A DNA stretch of 64,000 nt from the NCBI GenBank assembly GCA_963995505.1, contig OZ023189.1:18561495-18625494 (forward strand), written 5' to 3'. This document shows positions 31,552 through 43,892 of the stretch, in pieces (the stretch's first letter is position 1; each line of letters opens with the position of its first letter). Under the pieces are notes generated by a model. It was not told where the DNA came from. It made no database searches and saw only the letters and a list, made by a program, of their open reading frames with translations. The stretch comes from Hypericum androsaemum. Its lineage: Eukaryota; Streptophyta; Magnoliopsida; Malpighiales; Hypericaceae. A program made the translations under genes and the position numbers.

Positions 31552-34500
31552 TCATTGGGTGAGTGCGGATGCCCTGGGGGAATTCATGAAATCCCTGTAG
31601 TGCACTTCTGAATATGAATCTTCATTAACATTAAAAAGGGTAACCATCCTGGCGCCGTATGCAGCCATGGCAGTGTATCGACCTATCGAACCCCGAACAT
31701 GGCGAACCATGGAGTTCATTTGGGTTCCAGTATCAGCATTCCAAACATGTACGTTCACATCCTCCAGACATGAGGTGACTACTTTATAGTAATCCATATG
31801 CAAGAGAGTTACCTGCCCTTTATGTCCATCCAACTCGGCCACCAGTTTGGGTTTTCGGGTGTTCTGGGTCTGTCTTATATCCCAAAGCAGGGCTCTGCAA
31901 TATTAATCAGGTTTAGGCCCGCCAGTCAATAAACAGTGGCTAAGATACAAAGTCAATTGCTTCGGTTCGGATGGGAGCTCGGAAAAATATAAAACCATTA
32001 ATCGTGTTACAATGGATGTTCATCATCATAATGCGGCAGAGTCAGGAAGCAGTATCAAGATTTGCCAGTCCCAAATGTTAACAACAAGCCTGATTTTCAC
32101 AATCAATGAAACATCAATAGTGGTTTGTGAGAATCAACTTACTTGCAGTTACTCCCAGTGCAGATGGAATATTTTGAAGGCATCATCTCAAAGGCGCACA
32201 TCTTTGTCTGACCATCTTGCAAAACAAATGCCTTTTGCATTGTCCTCATATCAATAGCTGTGACAGAGTTACTGGAAGCTATGTAGAGCAAGGACTCATG
32301 GCACTTCAAGTTAACAGGTACACCAGACACAGAGGTCGTTCCCACACAGCATGTAGAACGAGAAGACGATGAAGCAGCTGCATCCCAAACCCGGACCTAA
32401 ATGGAAACAATGGAACTGTCAAGCAGACGCTAAACAATCACATTTGAAGTAAACAATAAACATCTTCCAGTAAGCAACAGATAAGCAAGAATTGTCAGCG
32501 CAAGTTATAACTACATACATAATTGTGTCATCGCAAGATAGAGCCGGTTGCCTAATCATTCAATCAACATTTTCAAGCCAATTGAAGAATGACTGGCAGT
32601 TGACTTTTCTGAATTGTATACACAAGAACAAGCATTAACAGTAAGCTTCTCTTCTTGCAGTTTTCTCCATCAGCTAGTGATTCAGACTAAAATCTAAAAT
32701 TAAAGAATCTTATAATGCAACAGATAATAATTTAAAATGAAATTTGTTAATTCTCATTGGAACAGTATCTCGACAGTTTAGATACTCTGAAATTTTTTTA
32801 GTGGACTGAACATTGCATATGCTACATTATTCTGCAAATAGGAGACACTATTCAATGAAAACACAGACACAGAGATGTGGACAAAAAACGTGGGCAAAAA
32901 AAAGTGCGTGATAGCTTTTGATGAAAAGTGTATAAACCTTGGAGTCCGTAGAAATTGAAGCCAAATGAGGAGGTCTGTGCCTGCAGGAACAAAATGGCAC
33001 ATAAATAGATATTTCTTTAATGGATGAACAAAGTTTGAAATAACTGTTATTGGATTTAATATGGCACGTTCTAGTAGCTAAAGGTGGATAGTCACGAGTC
33101 CAATTATATCAAAATGAACCAGAAGAACTATCCAAGCAATCTTCAATGTGATGCAACAGTTTCTGTGAGGATATCTACTTCAGCCAAGAGCAAGAAATAG
33201 AAGTAATATTTAGCAAAAAAAAGAGAGAGAAAAATGAAAGCAATACTGATTTTGACAGGTTCCTAAGAGATGTTTTCTTTCGTTCGTTATCCCAATGGTC
33301 CTATAACTTGACAAGTTTCAAACAGTAGTTTAGAGTGGTCACGGATGCACAATATTTACAAACTTAACTTTCCAGCTTCATATGAAAAACCAATTCTCAC
33401 CAGAAGCAAAACAGGAAAAATGCAGCAGTTTGAAATAATAAAAATGCCTAAACATTCATTTAAACTGGTGACAATTCAAAACAGGCAATTAAATTGATAA
33501 ATTGACTCGTACCTGGAAACTGATACAAATTTTACAGGCTTTTCATGCCCATGAAGCTTAGCGCATTTCTTAGGTTTGCCAACTGACCAAAGGCGTACAG
33601 TACCATCATTACCACCGCTTGCCAATAGTTTAGTACTGTCATCGCCTAACAATTCATCTGACAAAGTCAAAACAGGACCAGTATGACCTCTGAAATACTG
33701 CTGGCGAGAACCCTACACAAAATGAGAAGTTGCAATAAGCTTTTACCAACAAACCCCCATCGAATACAACCATATCTACTGAAAGTCTTGGCTCTCAAAC
33801 AGTTTGTTCTCCAGGGCAAGAACTGACACCAAAGTCATCAACAAAGTCCAATGCACATTCCAGCTCTTCAGAGTATTCAAAGCTATGTAGTCAAAGCGGC
33901 CCGCGCCGCGCCGCGATCCTGCTCCGCGCTGGAAAAATCAAAAAACCGCTCCACGCCGCTCCGCTCCGGTGACCTTGGGTGACGCGGCCGGAGCGGTGCG
34001 GCCACGACGCGGCGCGGAGCGGTCCGACGCGGCCTGGAGCGGCCGCTCCAACCAATATATATTAAAATTACTTCACTGTCCTTATTTTTAAAATTTGTTA
34101 GGGGTAGTTTGGTAATTTTTAAAAGAACCCTAAAAGCTACCCTCCTCCTTCCTCTTCTTTACGCAGACAGTGGCCTCCTCACACCTTTTTTTTAAATTTT
34201 TTTCTCTTAAGACTTCAACTTGAAGTGCACCACTTCAATGGCCGACATCCTCTTACCCTCTCCGACCCAGCGACCTCCGCCGACTCAAAACTCCGGCGGA
34301 CCTCCACTCCCACTTACCCAGCCACCTGCATTTTTCTTCTCCCTTTTTTATCTACTGTTTCTTTTTCCTTTGTGTCAAGACCCGAGTGGATTCTTGATAG
34401 AATTAGAAGGTTAGATAGGATGAGAAAGAAGAGAAAGAAGGTTCTAGAGGAACTGGAGAGAGAGAACGAAGAAGAAGATAAGAAGAAATTGTATTAGAAT

Positions 34501-36075
34501 GGTTGTATAATATTCTCAATACCTATTACAGTTTAGCTCCTATCCTTTTATAGTACAATCATAGACGACTGGCCGACCGAACGACACCTCCACTCTTTGG
34601 CCTAGTATCGTAACACTGGTTTTTTGGTCCAAGAAAAATCTAAGTATATAGCTGAATAAAATTGTTGATTTTGTGCGACTTTGTGTACTAAGGAAGCGAC
34701 TTTGAATTTATGTAGCAGAATGTTTGTATACTGTATGTAGCTGAATTAATTTTGTATTTGAATTTGGATATTTAGTTACTTTAAGCTTTAGTCTTAAAGT
34801 CTTTATTTTCTTGAATTTTATTTTTAATTATGAATATTTGCAAGTATTTATTTCTAATTATGAATAATTGTATTAGTGTCCGCATCAAACTATATATCGC
34901 CCGCGCCGCTCCGCGTTACCGCGCCGCTCCATGTTTGGGGTTGACCGCGCCGCGCCGCGTCACCCGCTTTGACTACTATGATTCAAAGCGAATAAAAGCA
35001 AGTGTATCCCACAGCAAAAGCTACTTAATCTCGTGTTATTTAATCACAGCTTTGAAACAACATAGGGTAGGGTACCTTCCGAAAGAGACGAATGGAATGG
35101 TCAAAGCTTGAAGTCACCAAAAGCTTTTCCTTGCCAAGGGGGAATAACCTGGCAACATAAACAAAATTTCTCAAGAGGTTGGGCAAGTCCGGGTTCCTGT
35201 AAATTAAATGAGCCAATAAACCACGCACGCAACTAGTTAGTTAGAGTTGTTTGTCACCTCATGCAAGTAATCTTCTCACTGTGGCCCCTCACCCTGCTCT
35301 GGAACTCCATACCATACACGAAGGCGTCGACACCATAATCAGGTATGGGCGGGTCAATCATCGCCGTCACTATAACATCGTTCTTCAGATCCCAAAAGAG
35401 CGAGCACATCAGGCGTCGATTATGACATTTGGAAAACGATAAGCACAAAAAGAATTCAGACTAGGCACAGCACCCACCCGATGATGATACCTGACAGAAG
35501 ACAAAGTTTTCCTTGTCCATCAGCGCATGGTTTAAACTCGTGCACCACGGACCAGGGTTTCGAAAACCCGAACTTCCTCATCGCGGCTTGCCTGGAATAG
35601 AAAGCCTCTCTAGCACCTGAATCCGGAGCCCACCTCCAATACTCGCTACAAAATCACCACACCAAACACCAACCAACAACAACAATCCATAAACAAATAA
35701 ATAAAAACTTCACATCAATAGAGCGCGCGCGAATAGTAGTAGTAAGGGATTATTAGGGTTAGGGTTTACAGACCAGTAGCGGGGAATCCAGATGGAGTCG
35801 GAGTAGTAGACGCGGTTCAAGTACTTGCAGGTGGCGGACAAGCTCCCAACGTCCTCCGCCCTCAAATACGACGCGCATTGGACCAGCGCGTCCTCGTCCA
35901 AATCCGTTAGCTGTGTTCTCTTCTTCGCCGCCTTCTCCTCTGCCATGGATGGCTCCAAATCACTTTTTAAGGATGGATACTTCTTACTCCCCCGGCCCCA
36001 CTTCAACGCGTCCTTGTCCCTGTCCTTGTCCTTGTCCTTGTCTTTGCGAAACAACCCGCGCGCGAGTCTAACCAA
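31552..36075 (-). pseudogene. F-box/WD40-repeat protein gene, copy 1; 8 exons, damaged around exons 2-3
   Basis: Exons on the minus strand: about 35774-36075 (F-box: TDLDEDALVQCASYLRAEDV, CKYLNRVYYSDSIW), 35491-35645, 35258-35433, 35076-35196, 33513-33712 (LLASGGNDGTVRLWSVGK), 32938-32980, 32143-32396 (VRVWDAAASSSS, YIASSNSVTAIDMRT) and 31552-31894 (VAELDGHKGQVTLLHMD to the stop). Such proteins serve as SCF substrate receptors. Exons 1 and 5-8 are clean, but compared with copy 2, exon 2 lacks 17 bases (after VVHEF), the exon 3 acceptor (GTGTAG in copy 2) is missing, exon 3 has 4 extra bases, and a WD-repeat Trp in exon 4 is Phe. A normal full-length product therefore looks unlikely, though a rearranged splice form cannot be excluded. 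A hAT element sits in intron 4. The start could be 36075 or the Met at 35946 (MAEEK), which is conserved in copy 2. Confidence 0.75.
33883..34980. mobile_element. Non-autonomous hAT-type element with 8-bp TSD, in intron 4 of F-box/WD40 copy 1
   Basis: ATTCAAAG occurs at 33875-33882 and 34981-34988, a perfect 8-bp target duplication. Ends are inverted: left CTATGTAGTCAAAGCGG, right (inverse) CATAGTAGTCAAAGCGG, followed by GC-rich subterminal GCGCCGCGCCGC repeats. The paralogous intron at 42350-42357 has a single ATTCAAAG with no insert, a natural empty site. Interior is 1.1 kb, AT-rich, without transposase. The 8-bp duplication points to hAT. Confidence 0.92.
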
Positions 36076-36119
36076 TTCGAATCTGCAAATGGGACATGCT
36101 TATGTGAGTTTCTGGAAGG

Positions 36120-36140
36120 TGGGCCTTTGACGGGCCGAAG
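36120..36140 (-). promoter_or_regulatory. Site II-like element upstream of F-box/WD40 copy 1
   Basis: TGGGCC at 36120-36125 followed by GACGGGCCGAAG; the same phrase (GTGGGCCTTTGACGGGCCGA) is kept upstream of copy 2 near 43449-43468, so it predates the duplication. Confidence 0.4.
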
Positions 36141-36179
36141 TTGTGATCCGCATCCTCAAGGACTCGGGTAAATTACATA

Positions 36180-38231
36180 TTCCTTATAAGAATTTATTTA
36201 TTAGTGAACGCAACCAACGGTCCGAATTGTTTTTTAGTTTAATATACATAGGATAGGATATCCGGTGGTTTATTAAATTGACTAATTCAGCTTTAAATCG
36301 GGCAAAATTTTTAAAAGTAATTAAAACTGGTGAAAATAGTACAACCCAAGCTAAAGATACTCGAAAGGATCTTATTGTGAATATTAAAGAAAGATTTCAA
36401 TAGAAAAAAAAGTGTTAAGCTTCGCTTTTAATACTATGTAGTCGAAAAATATTTAAAGGTGACGGATGAGTAGCCAAATATTTCAGCCATTGACATCTTA
36501 AAACAGCTTCTCAAGTCTTGGGAGTTGGCCCAAAATTAAAAATTTGACAAGCTCAGCTTCCAATGTTTATTATTTTTGGCACAATCTCTATTTTGGACGA
36601 TGCAGTATGATGTGTTTTAGACCTTTTAGTATTTGGTTCACAATTCGTGAAAATAGCGAAAGATATTTTTCGTCTGACTCATTAGTGACATTCGTTTCAT
36701 TTGGTATATTAATAATACGGCATTAGTATTCTTCTCTCCGCTGAACTAGGTAAGGTAGGTGAAGGTCCCAATATGTCAATGCATTATTATTATCGGTGAA
36801 AAGTTTTGAAGTATAATTTTTTTATGGCTGGTTAATTTATTTGATTGTACCATATTGTTTCTTGGGACGTAAATACATTTCTACAATATGATAATGTGCC
36901 GCTGTGACGGAGTTCGAAGAGGCCCATTAAACCTCATATCAAATGAGGAAACATCTCGGGACCAAATTGGCGCTGAAATAATTGAGCCTGACCATCAAAA
37001 CAAAAAGAGTCCGTGGGCCTGGCATTGAGAAAATTTTACAAAATGAATTTTGTACGAAAAGCTTGGATTTTATGGCTGATTTTACATTTTTTTTGATGTA
37101 TTATGTTTTATTGAAAAAAAACGATACAAATTTTGTCACCGAAAAGAATGTCAATGGGCAAGATCTCGGTAAGATCTTGATCCTTATTCTCTTTTTAGAA
37201 ACTGCACCCAGATTCTTACGGACCTGTGTTCTTAAATACCGGGCAGGACCAAAGCAACTCGTGTGTCCGAATATTTAGAAATTATTTAAAAATAAACAAA
37301 TCCCACTTAATTGTTCAAAATAGGATGAAAAAACTCCAAAAATGTGAATGTCATTTATCCGTTTACAAGAACAAGTCAATATAAATAAATAAAACAAGCC
37401 AATCCAAATAAATTCCAATTTGAGTAAATTGATATATAGAATTTGGTACTATATTTAATAATTGATATATTTATATATATTATTTTAATATTATCTTTAA
37501 AAAATTGGGTAGTAAGATCTTATAGATCCATATTCATACCCTTATTATTTAAAAAATTAAAAATTCGGTCTCTGAGTTTGGAGACTGGACCCGGTCAAAG
37601 TCAACAGGTCTTGAACCCTTCGAAGTTGGATCAGGATTGGGGGCTTCTCGAGGGAGGTTGGGATGAAGAGGAAGGAGGTGTTGGTTTTGACTTTCGAGTG
37701 GGTCCCGGTGCTAATGCTGCGCGAGGAAGGTGTCCCGGCCGGGGATTGGGTTAGGCGATGATGTGGCATCGACGGAGACGATGATCAAGAGGAAGGTGAT
37801 TGAATGTGGCGGCGGAGGGGGCATCTTGGTAATTTGTGCGGGTGGGAATTGATGGTGGACTAGTAGAACAAGTGGCGGTGAGAATTAAATTAGGTGGTCG
37901 CTGCCAAGTCAGCATTAGTCATACTTTTGCTGACCACTGGATTGTTCCAAAAATACAACCGGGTTAAAATTTAGTAGACCGAAGTTTTTATGTTAATACA
38001 ATTTAACTTAATTTGAATATAAATAGATCATCCATTTACATATTTTCTATCAAAACTGTACTTGTTTGCTGTTAGTTATTGTACGAGTCTCAGTAATAGT
38101 TGTAGTCTTACATGTGCGATTATTTGTCCATAGTAACAAATAATCAAAACCACGAAGCAAGTAGTTGACTGATAGTAGATTCTTGTTTGTAAATCGAATG
38201 CAACTTAGAAAAAATTCGGTAGAAATTTTTT
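36180..38231. other. Spacer between duplication units; no convincing gene
   Basis: 36240-36670 repeats sequence found near 43560-43740 and 30760-31000. A GC-richer piece at 37560-37900 (open plus-strand stretch ending at 37754) resembles no family I know; it could be another captured fragment. The rest is AT-rich. Confidence 0.4.
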
Positions 38232-38488
38232 GGGAAAAATCTACTTTAGTATCCTGTGATATAGCCCAAAATCACTTTAGTACCTTATGGTAAAAAACCG
38301 ACCAATCGAGTCATACTTATTCTAATTAACATCAAAAAGTCCACGGGCAGCTGCCCGAACCCATCCTGACCTGCCCGAACCCTGCCCGAATATCTGGACT
38401 TGCCACGTCAGCATTCGCTGACGATGTGGCGGCACGTGGATCTCTATTCTCCCTCCCTTCCCCTATCTCTTCTCTCTCTCCTTCCCCT

Positions 38489-38537
38489 CTCTTCTTCTTC
38501 TTCTTCTTCTTCTTCTTCCTCCTCCTCCTCCTCCTCA
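38489..38537. repeat. (TTC)n/(TCC)n microsatellite inside the Pack-MULE
   Basis: About ten TTC units followed by about seven CCT units, just inside the left TIR; a related but shorter purine run (GAAGAAGAAGAAGAAGAG) lies inside the right TIR near 39403. Confidence 0.9.
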
Positions 38538-39039
38538 AAACAAAACCCCAAAAAATCCCGTATTCCACAGCCCTCCAAAACGCAATAATCATATACAACC
38601 TCCCATGCTACGAAACCCAAACTATCACAATTCCTTCCTCCCTCGCTAGGTCAATCAAATTACACTAGACCTAAACAATTAGCCTACAAGCCTAACAAAT
38701 CCTACGATCCAAGCTCAACAATCGAACAAAATCCATCCCCAATTATAAATTTGGAACCTACAACTCCTGTAACCCCCCGTCCCCCGCCAAGATTGGAGCT
38801 AAGCCATCGTTAAAAAGAAGAAAATAGCGCAAGGTTTTGTAGGGAAAAAACAAAAAAAAGGAGATTGATTCTAGGGCTTCGTTTCTGCGTTCTTCAGTTG
38901 TTCTACCGCGGAACAGCTATCTGGATCGTGGAAGCTTGAAGGTAAAAAGTACATCAGATTCTTCTTCGAAATGGAATAATAAGGAATCTAAGGTTTCTAT
39001 CTCGTAACCGTACTTCGACGGCGAGTCGGACTACACGTC

Positions 39040-39225
39040 GATCTTCCGGTGCTCTTCTCCAGATTCGACGCCGTCACCAAGCTCGAACTCAAGTGCGACT
39101 GGAGGTCCATCAGCATCGGGGACGACGCCCTCGCGGCCATCTCCCTCCGCTGTAGGAACCTCACGCACCTCAAGCTCTGTGCGTGCCGCGAGGTCACCGA
39201 CACCGCCGTCGATGGACATGGACAA
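39040..39225 (+). pseudogene. Captured fragment of a SKIP2/VFB-like F-box-LRR gene
   Basis: Plus-strand reading LFSRFDAVTKLELKCDWRSI, SIGDDALAAISLRCRNLTHL, KLCACREVTDTAV matches the start of the leucine-rich repeats in plant SKIP2/VIER F-box proteins (VFB), where RFD.VTKL.L.CDR.S is characteristic. Neither the F-box nor later repeats are present; after TDTAVDG the reading turns into local repeats (GTCGATGGACATGGAC). About 60 codons were acquired by the enclosing Pack-MULE. Confidence 0.85.
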
Positions 39226-40108
39226 CCGCCGTCGATGGACATGGACTCGCCGCCGTTGATGTACGGTATTGTCCCCATCGAGACGACGGGGAACGATGGT
39301 GGTCGTTCAGGGACAGCGGTTGGTTGGGGTTTTTTTCTTCTCTTTGCTCTTCTAATATTATATTGAAGGTTCGGGTCAATTTTTCTGGGTTTTGGTTTGG
39401 GGAAGAAGAAGAAGAAGAAGAGAGGAGGAGGAGAGAGAGGGAAGAGAGAGAAGATATAGGAGAAGGGAGGGAGAGTGGAGATCTACGTGGCGTCACATTG
39501 TCAGCGAATGCTGGTGTGGCAAGTCTAGATGTTCGGGCAGGGTTCGGGCAGGTCGGGATGGGTTCAGGCAGTTGTCCGTGGACTTTTTGATGTTAATTAG
39601 AATAAGTATGACTCGATTGGTCAATTTTTTACCACATAGTACTAAAATGATTTTGGGCTATACCACAGGGTACTAAAGTGAACTTTTCCCAAATTTTTTT
39701 GATATTCTTTATAGTTTTATTGAACTTGAGTCAAGATTAATCGACTCGGTAAAAAAAATGACTAATCAAGATTTTTATGTAATGTTGGATTCCGCATATA
39801 GCAAGATCTCGAATCCCAATCATGTTGAAGTTCCAGAGCATCGTGGGTGCGGACTCCTTTTTTCTTGCTTCCCTTTCTTTAGTTAGCAATATTATTATAG
39901 ATTTGAATCTAGAAATGATTTCGAGAGAAAAAAGAGAATGACTTCCATAATATCGGATTCTGTATATTCTCTCCCAATCGTATCAAAACCGAAAATATTG
40001 CATATACATCAAAATATAGGCAGTTCGACCGCATTAGCTACAGAAATTCTAATCTTCTCTCTCAGTATCACTTTCGTTGGGTGAGTGCGGATGCCTTGGA
40101 AATACAAC

Positions 40109-43100
40109 CTAAACAGGAGAAATGGCATAGAAGAAATCCATGTAGTGCAGTTCTGAATGTTGATCGCCATTAAAAACGGTAACCATCTTAGTGCCGTATG
40201 CAGCCATGGCAGAGTATCGACCTCTCGAACCCCGAACATGGCGAACCATGGAGTTCGTTTCGGTTCCAGTATCAGCATCCCAAACATGTACGTTCGCATC
40301 GTCGGGAGATGAGGTTACTACTTTGTAGTGATCCATGTGCAAGAGAGTTACCTGCCCTCTATGTCCATCCAACTCGGCCACCAGTTTGGGTTTTTGAGTG
40401 TTCTGGGTCTGTCTTATATCCCAAAGCAGGGCTCTGCATTATTTATCAAGTTTAGGTCGGTCAGTCAATCAAAAAGTTGAAGATAAACCAGAAATTGTTT
40501 AAGGCTTTACAAGTCTTTCTAGCTTAATCTAGATCATCATATAGCAATATCAAGATTTGCCAGTCCCAAATGTTAACAACAAGCCTGATTTTCACAATCA
40601 ATGAAACATCAATAGTGGGTTGTGAGAATAAACTTACTTGCGGTTACTCCCAGTGCAGATGGAGTATTTTGAAGGCATCATCTCGAAGGAGCACATCTTT
40701 GTCTGACCACGTCGCAAAACGAATGCCTTTTGCATTGTCCTCATATCAATACCTGTGACAGAGTTACTGGAAGCTATGTAGAGTAAGGACTCGTGGCACT
40801 TCAAGCTAACAGGTGCTCCTAACACAAAGGTCGTTCCCACACAGCATGTAGAATAAGAAGACGATGAAGCAGCTGCATCCCAACCCGGACCTAAACGGGA
40901 ACAATGGAACTGTCAAGCAGACGCTAAACACATCATATTTGAAGTGAACCATAAACATCTTCCCGTAAGCAATGGATAAGCAAGAATTGTCAGAGCAAGA
41001 TATAACTACATACATAATTGTGTCATGGCAAGATAGAGCCAGCTCCCTAATCATTCAATCAAGATTTTCAAGCCAATTGAAGAATGACTGGTTATTGACT
41101 TTTCTGAATTATATTACACAAGAACATGCATTAACAGTCAGCTTCTCTTCTTGCAGTTTTCTCCAACAGCTGGTAATTCAGACAACAAACTAAAATTAAA
41201 GAATCTTACAATGCAACAGATAATGACTTAAAATGAAATTTGCTAATTCTCATTGGAAAAGTAACTCGACAGTTTAGATATTCTGAAAAACTTTTTAGTG
41301 GACTGAAAATTGCATATGCTACATTATTCTGCAAATATGAGGCACTATTCGATGAAAACACAAACACAGAGATGTGGACAAAAATCCTTCAAAAAAAGAG
41401 ATGTGGACAAAAATAACAAGTGCGTGATAGTTTTTGATGACAAGCGTATACACCTTGGAGTCCATTGAAATTGAAGCCCAATGAGAAGGTCTGTGCCTGC
41501 AGGAACAAAATGGCACATAAATGGATATTTCTTTAACGGATGAACAAGTTTTAAATAACTGCTATTGGATTTAACATGGCACGTTCTAGTAGCTAAAGGT
41601 GGACAGTCATGAGTCCAATTATATCAAAATGAACCAGAAGAACTATCCAAGCAATCTTCAATGTGGTGCATCAGTTTCTGTGAGGATATCTACTTCAACC
41701 ATGAGCAAGAAATTCCCCATTTATTAATATGGAAGCAATATTTAGCAAAAAAATAAGAAAGAAAATATAAGCAAGAAAACTTTTGTTATCCCAATTGTCC
41801 AGTAACTTGACAAGTTTCAAACAGTATTTTAGAGTGGCCCCTAAGAAAAACCAACTCTCACCAGAAGCAAAACATGAAAAATGCAGATGTTTGAAATAAT
41901 GAAAAAGCTTAAACATTCATTGACTTGTGACAGTTCAAAACAGGCAATTAAATCGATAAATTGACTCGTACCTGGAAACTGATACGAATTTTACAGGCTT
42001 TTCATGCCCATGAAGCGTAGTGCATTTCCTAGTTTTGCCAAGTGACCATAGGCGTACAGTACCATCCTCACCACCACTTGCCAATAGTTTATTACTGTCA
42101 TCGCCTAATAATTCATCTGACAAAGTCAAAACAGGACCAATATGACCTCTGAAACACCGCTTACGGGAACCCTACACAAAATGAGACGTTGCAATAAGCT
42201 TCTACCAACAAACCCTCATCGAATATAGGCAAGCCACATCTACTGAAAGTATTGACCCTCAAACAGTTTGTTCTTGGAGCAAGCTCCAGGGCAAGAACTG
42301 ACACCAAAGTCATCAACAAAGTGCAATGCACATTCCAGCTCTTCGGATTATTCAAAGGCAATAAAAGCAAGTGTATCCCAAAGAGACACAGGAAAAGTTT
42401 CTTTTCTCGTGTTATTTAATCACAGCTTTGAAACAACTACATAGGGTACCTTCTGCCAGAGACGAATGGAATGGTCAAAGCTTGAAGTCACCAAAAGCTT
42501 TTCCTCCAAGTTTTTGACAAGGGGGAATAACCTGGCAACAAAAATTTCTCAGAGGTTGGGAAGTCCATTGATTGAAGGGTTCCTGTAAATCAAATGAGCC
42601 AGTAAACCACGCAACTAGTTAGAGTTCTCACCTCATGCAAGTAATCCTCTCACTGTGGCCCTCAAGGCGGTGGCGTTGTCGGTGTCCAAACCCATAATCC
42701 TGATGGGCGAGTCAATCTTAAGCGAGTCAATCCGCATCGTCCTTATAACAATGCCCTTCAGATCCCAGAAGAGCACATCAGGCGCAATGACACGTGGAAA
42801 ACCATAGTCTGATAAGCACAAAAACCTACACGGAATTCAGACTAGGCCAGCACAGCACCCGATACCTAAAGGTTTCCATGTCCATCAGTGCATGGTCAAT
42901 TGGTGTCCCCCCTTGGAACTCGTACACCGGTTTATAGGGATCCGAAAACCCGAACTTCCTCACCGCGGCTTGCCTGGAATAGAAAGCCTCTCTAACACCT
43001 AAATCTGGAACCCTCACCCGCGGCCAATGCTCCCTACAAAATCACCACACCAACAACAACAATCCATAAAAAACTTCACCTCAATCGCGAATAGTAAGGG

Positions 43101-43299
43101 ATTAGGGGGTTAGGGTTAGGGTTAGGGTTTACAGACCTGAATTGGGGAAGCCAGATGGAGTCGGAGTAGTAGACGCGGTTCAAGTACTTGCAGGTCTCCC
43201 GATGTCCTCTGCCCTCAAATACGACGCGCATTTGACCAGCGCGTCCTCGTCCAAATCCGTTAGCTGCGTTCTCTTCTTCGCCACCTTCGCCTCTGCCAT
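40109..43299 (-). pseudogene. F-box/WD40-repeat gene, copy 2; frameshifted in several exons
   Basis: Same eight-exon order as copy 1. Lesions: a 10-base deletion in exon 1 splits the F-box (AEDIGRPAST runs to a stop; CKYLNRVYYSDSIWLP continues in another frame); exon 3 shifts frame before GHSERITCMR; exon 4 has a stop after INGLPNL; exon 7 has lost one A, so VRVWDAA reads VRVGMQL. Exon 2 (REAFYSRQAAVRKFGFSDP, DHALMDMETF), exon 5 (LASGGEDGTVRLWSLGK) and exon 8 are open. Exon 2 and exon 3 here keep the ancestral form that copy 1 has lost, including FLCLSDYGFPRVIAPDVLFW. Last exon 40109-40433. The lesions are independent of those in copy 1. Confidence 0.88.
43106..43130. repeat. Telomere-like tract in intron 1 of F-box/WD40 copy 2
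   Basis: GGGTTAGGGTTAGGGTTAGG and following bases, directly inside the 5' splice site. Copy 1 has only one unit plus a half at 35753-35767, so the tract has expanded here. AAACCCTAA is also the plant telo-box motif; a regulatory role is possible but unproven. Confidence 0.8.
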
Positions 43300-43892
43300 G
43301 GCTTCTTGGTTCCACCTTCGCCAACGCGAGAGTGAAGAAAGAACCCGCGGGCGAGTTAAACCCATTGTCAAGTCGAATTTTTTTTTTTTAAATGTGACAT
43401 TATGCTTATGTAGCGAGGCCCACGAGGGATTGTTTGAGTTTCTGAAATGTGGGCCTTTGACGGGCCGAAAGGATGAAGTTGGGATCCGCATCCTCAATAA
43501 ATTATATTCTTTGAAAACAAATTTATTAGTTAGTGAACAGCCCAAATTGTTTTTTTAGTTTATTCTACATGGTACCATTCGCTGAACCAACTAATTCGGA
43601 TTTGAATTGGGTAAAAAAAATTTTAGATCTGAAAACTTTAGGCCCTAGATAGCATTGGGTGAGACTTTTAAAAGGTGATAAAGTTATTTAAAAAAAGGGG
43701 GAAATAGTACAACTCAAGCTAAAGATACTTGAAAGGACCTTAGAATATGTATATCAAAGTCAGAAAAGCATTCATGGTAATATATTGAACTTGTGCTAAT
43801 GAACCCAAAAAAAATCTCAAGGAAGCCGATTTACAATGAACGCTATTGCAGAATGCAGCGGTCTTCGCCGAGGACGATGTCTTGAAAACCAG

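Larger units (their letters stand above)
38232..39690. mobile_element. Pack-MULE carrying a SKIP2/VFB-type F-box-LRR fragment; perfect 9-bp TSD
   Basis: AAATTTTTT stands at 38223-38231 and 39691-39699, a perfect 9-bp target duplication. TIRs are over 220 bases: left GGGAAAAATCTACTTTAGTA, right inverse GGGAAAAGTTCACTTTAGTA, continuing through AATCGAGTCATACTTATTCT and CTGCCCGAACCC. Long TIRs with 9-bp duplications define Mutator-like elements; presence of a host gene fragment and absence of transposase make it a Pack-MULE. The corresponding place in the sister duplication unit (about 31050) has no insert. Confidence 0.92.

Noticed and set aside
34220..34497. Open frames inside the hAT element as a transposase
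   Set aside because: At most 90 residues, low complexity, no hAT dimerisation or catalytic motifs.
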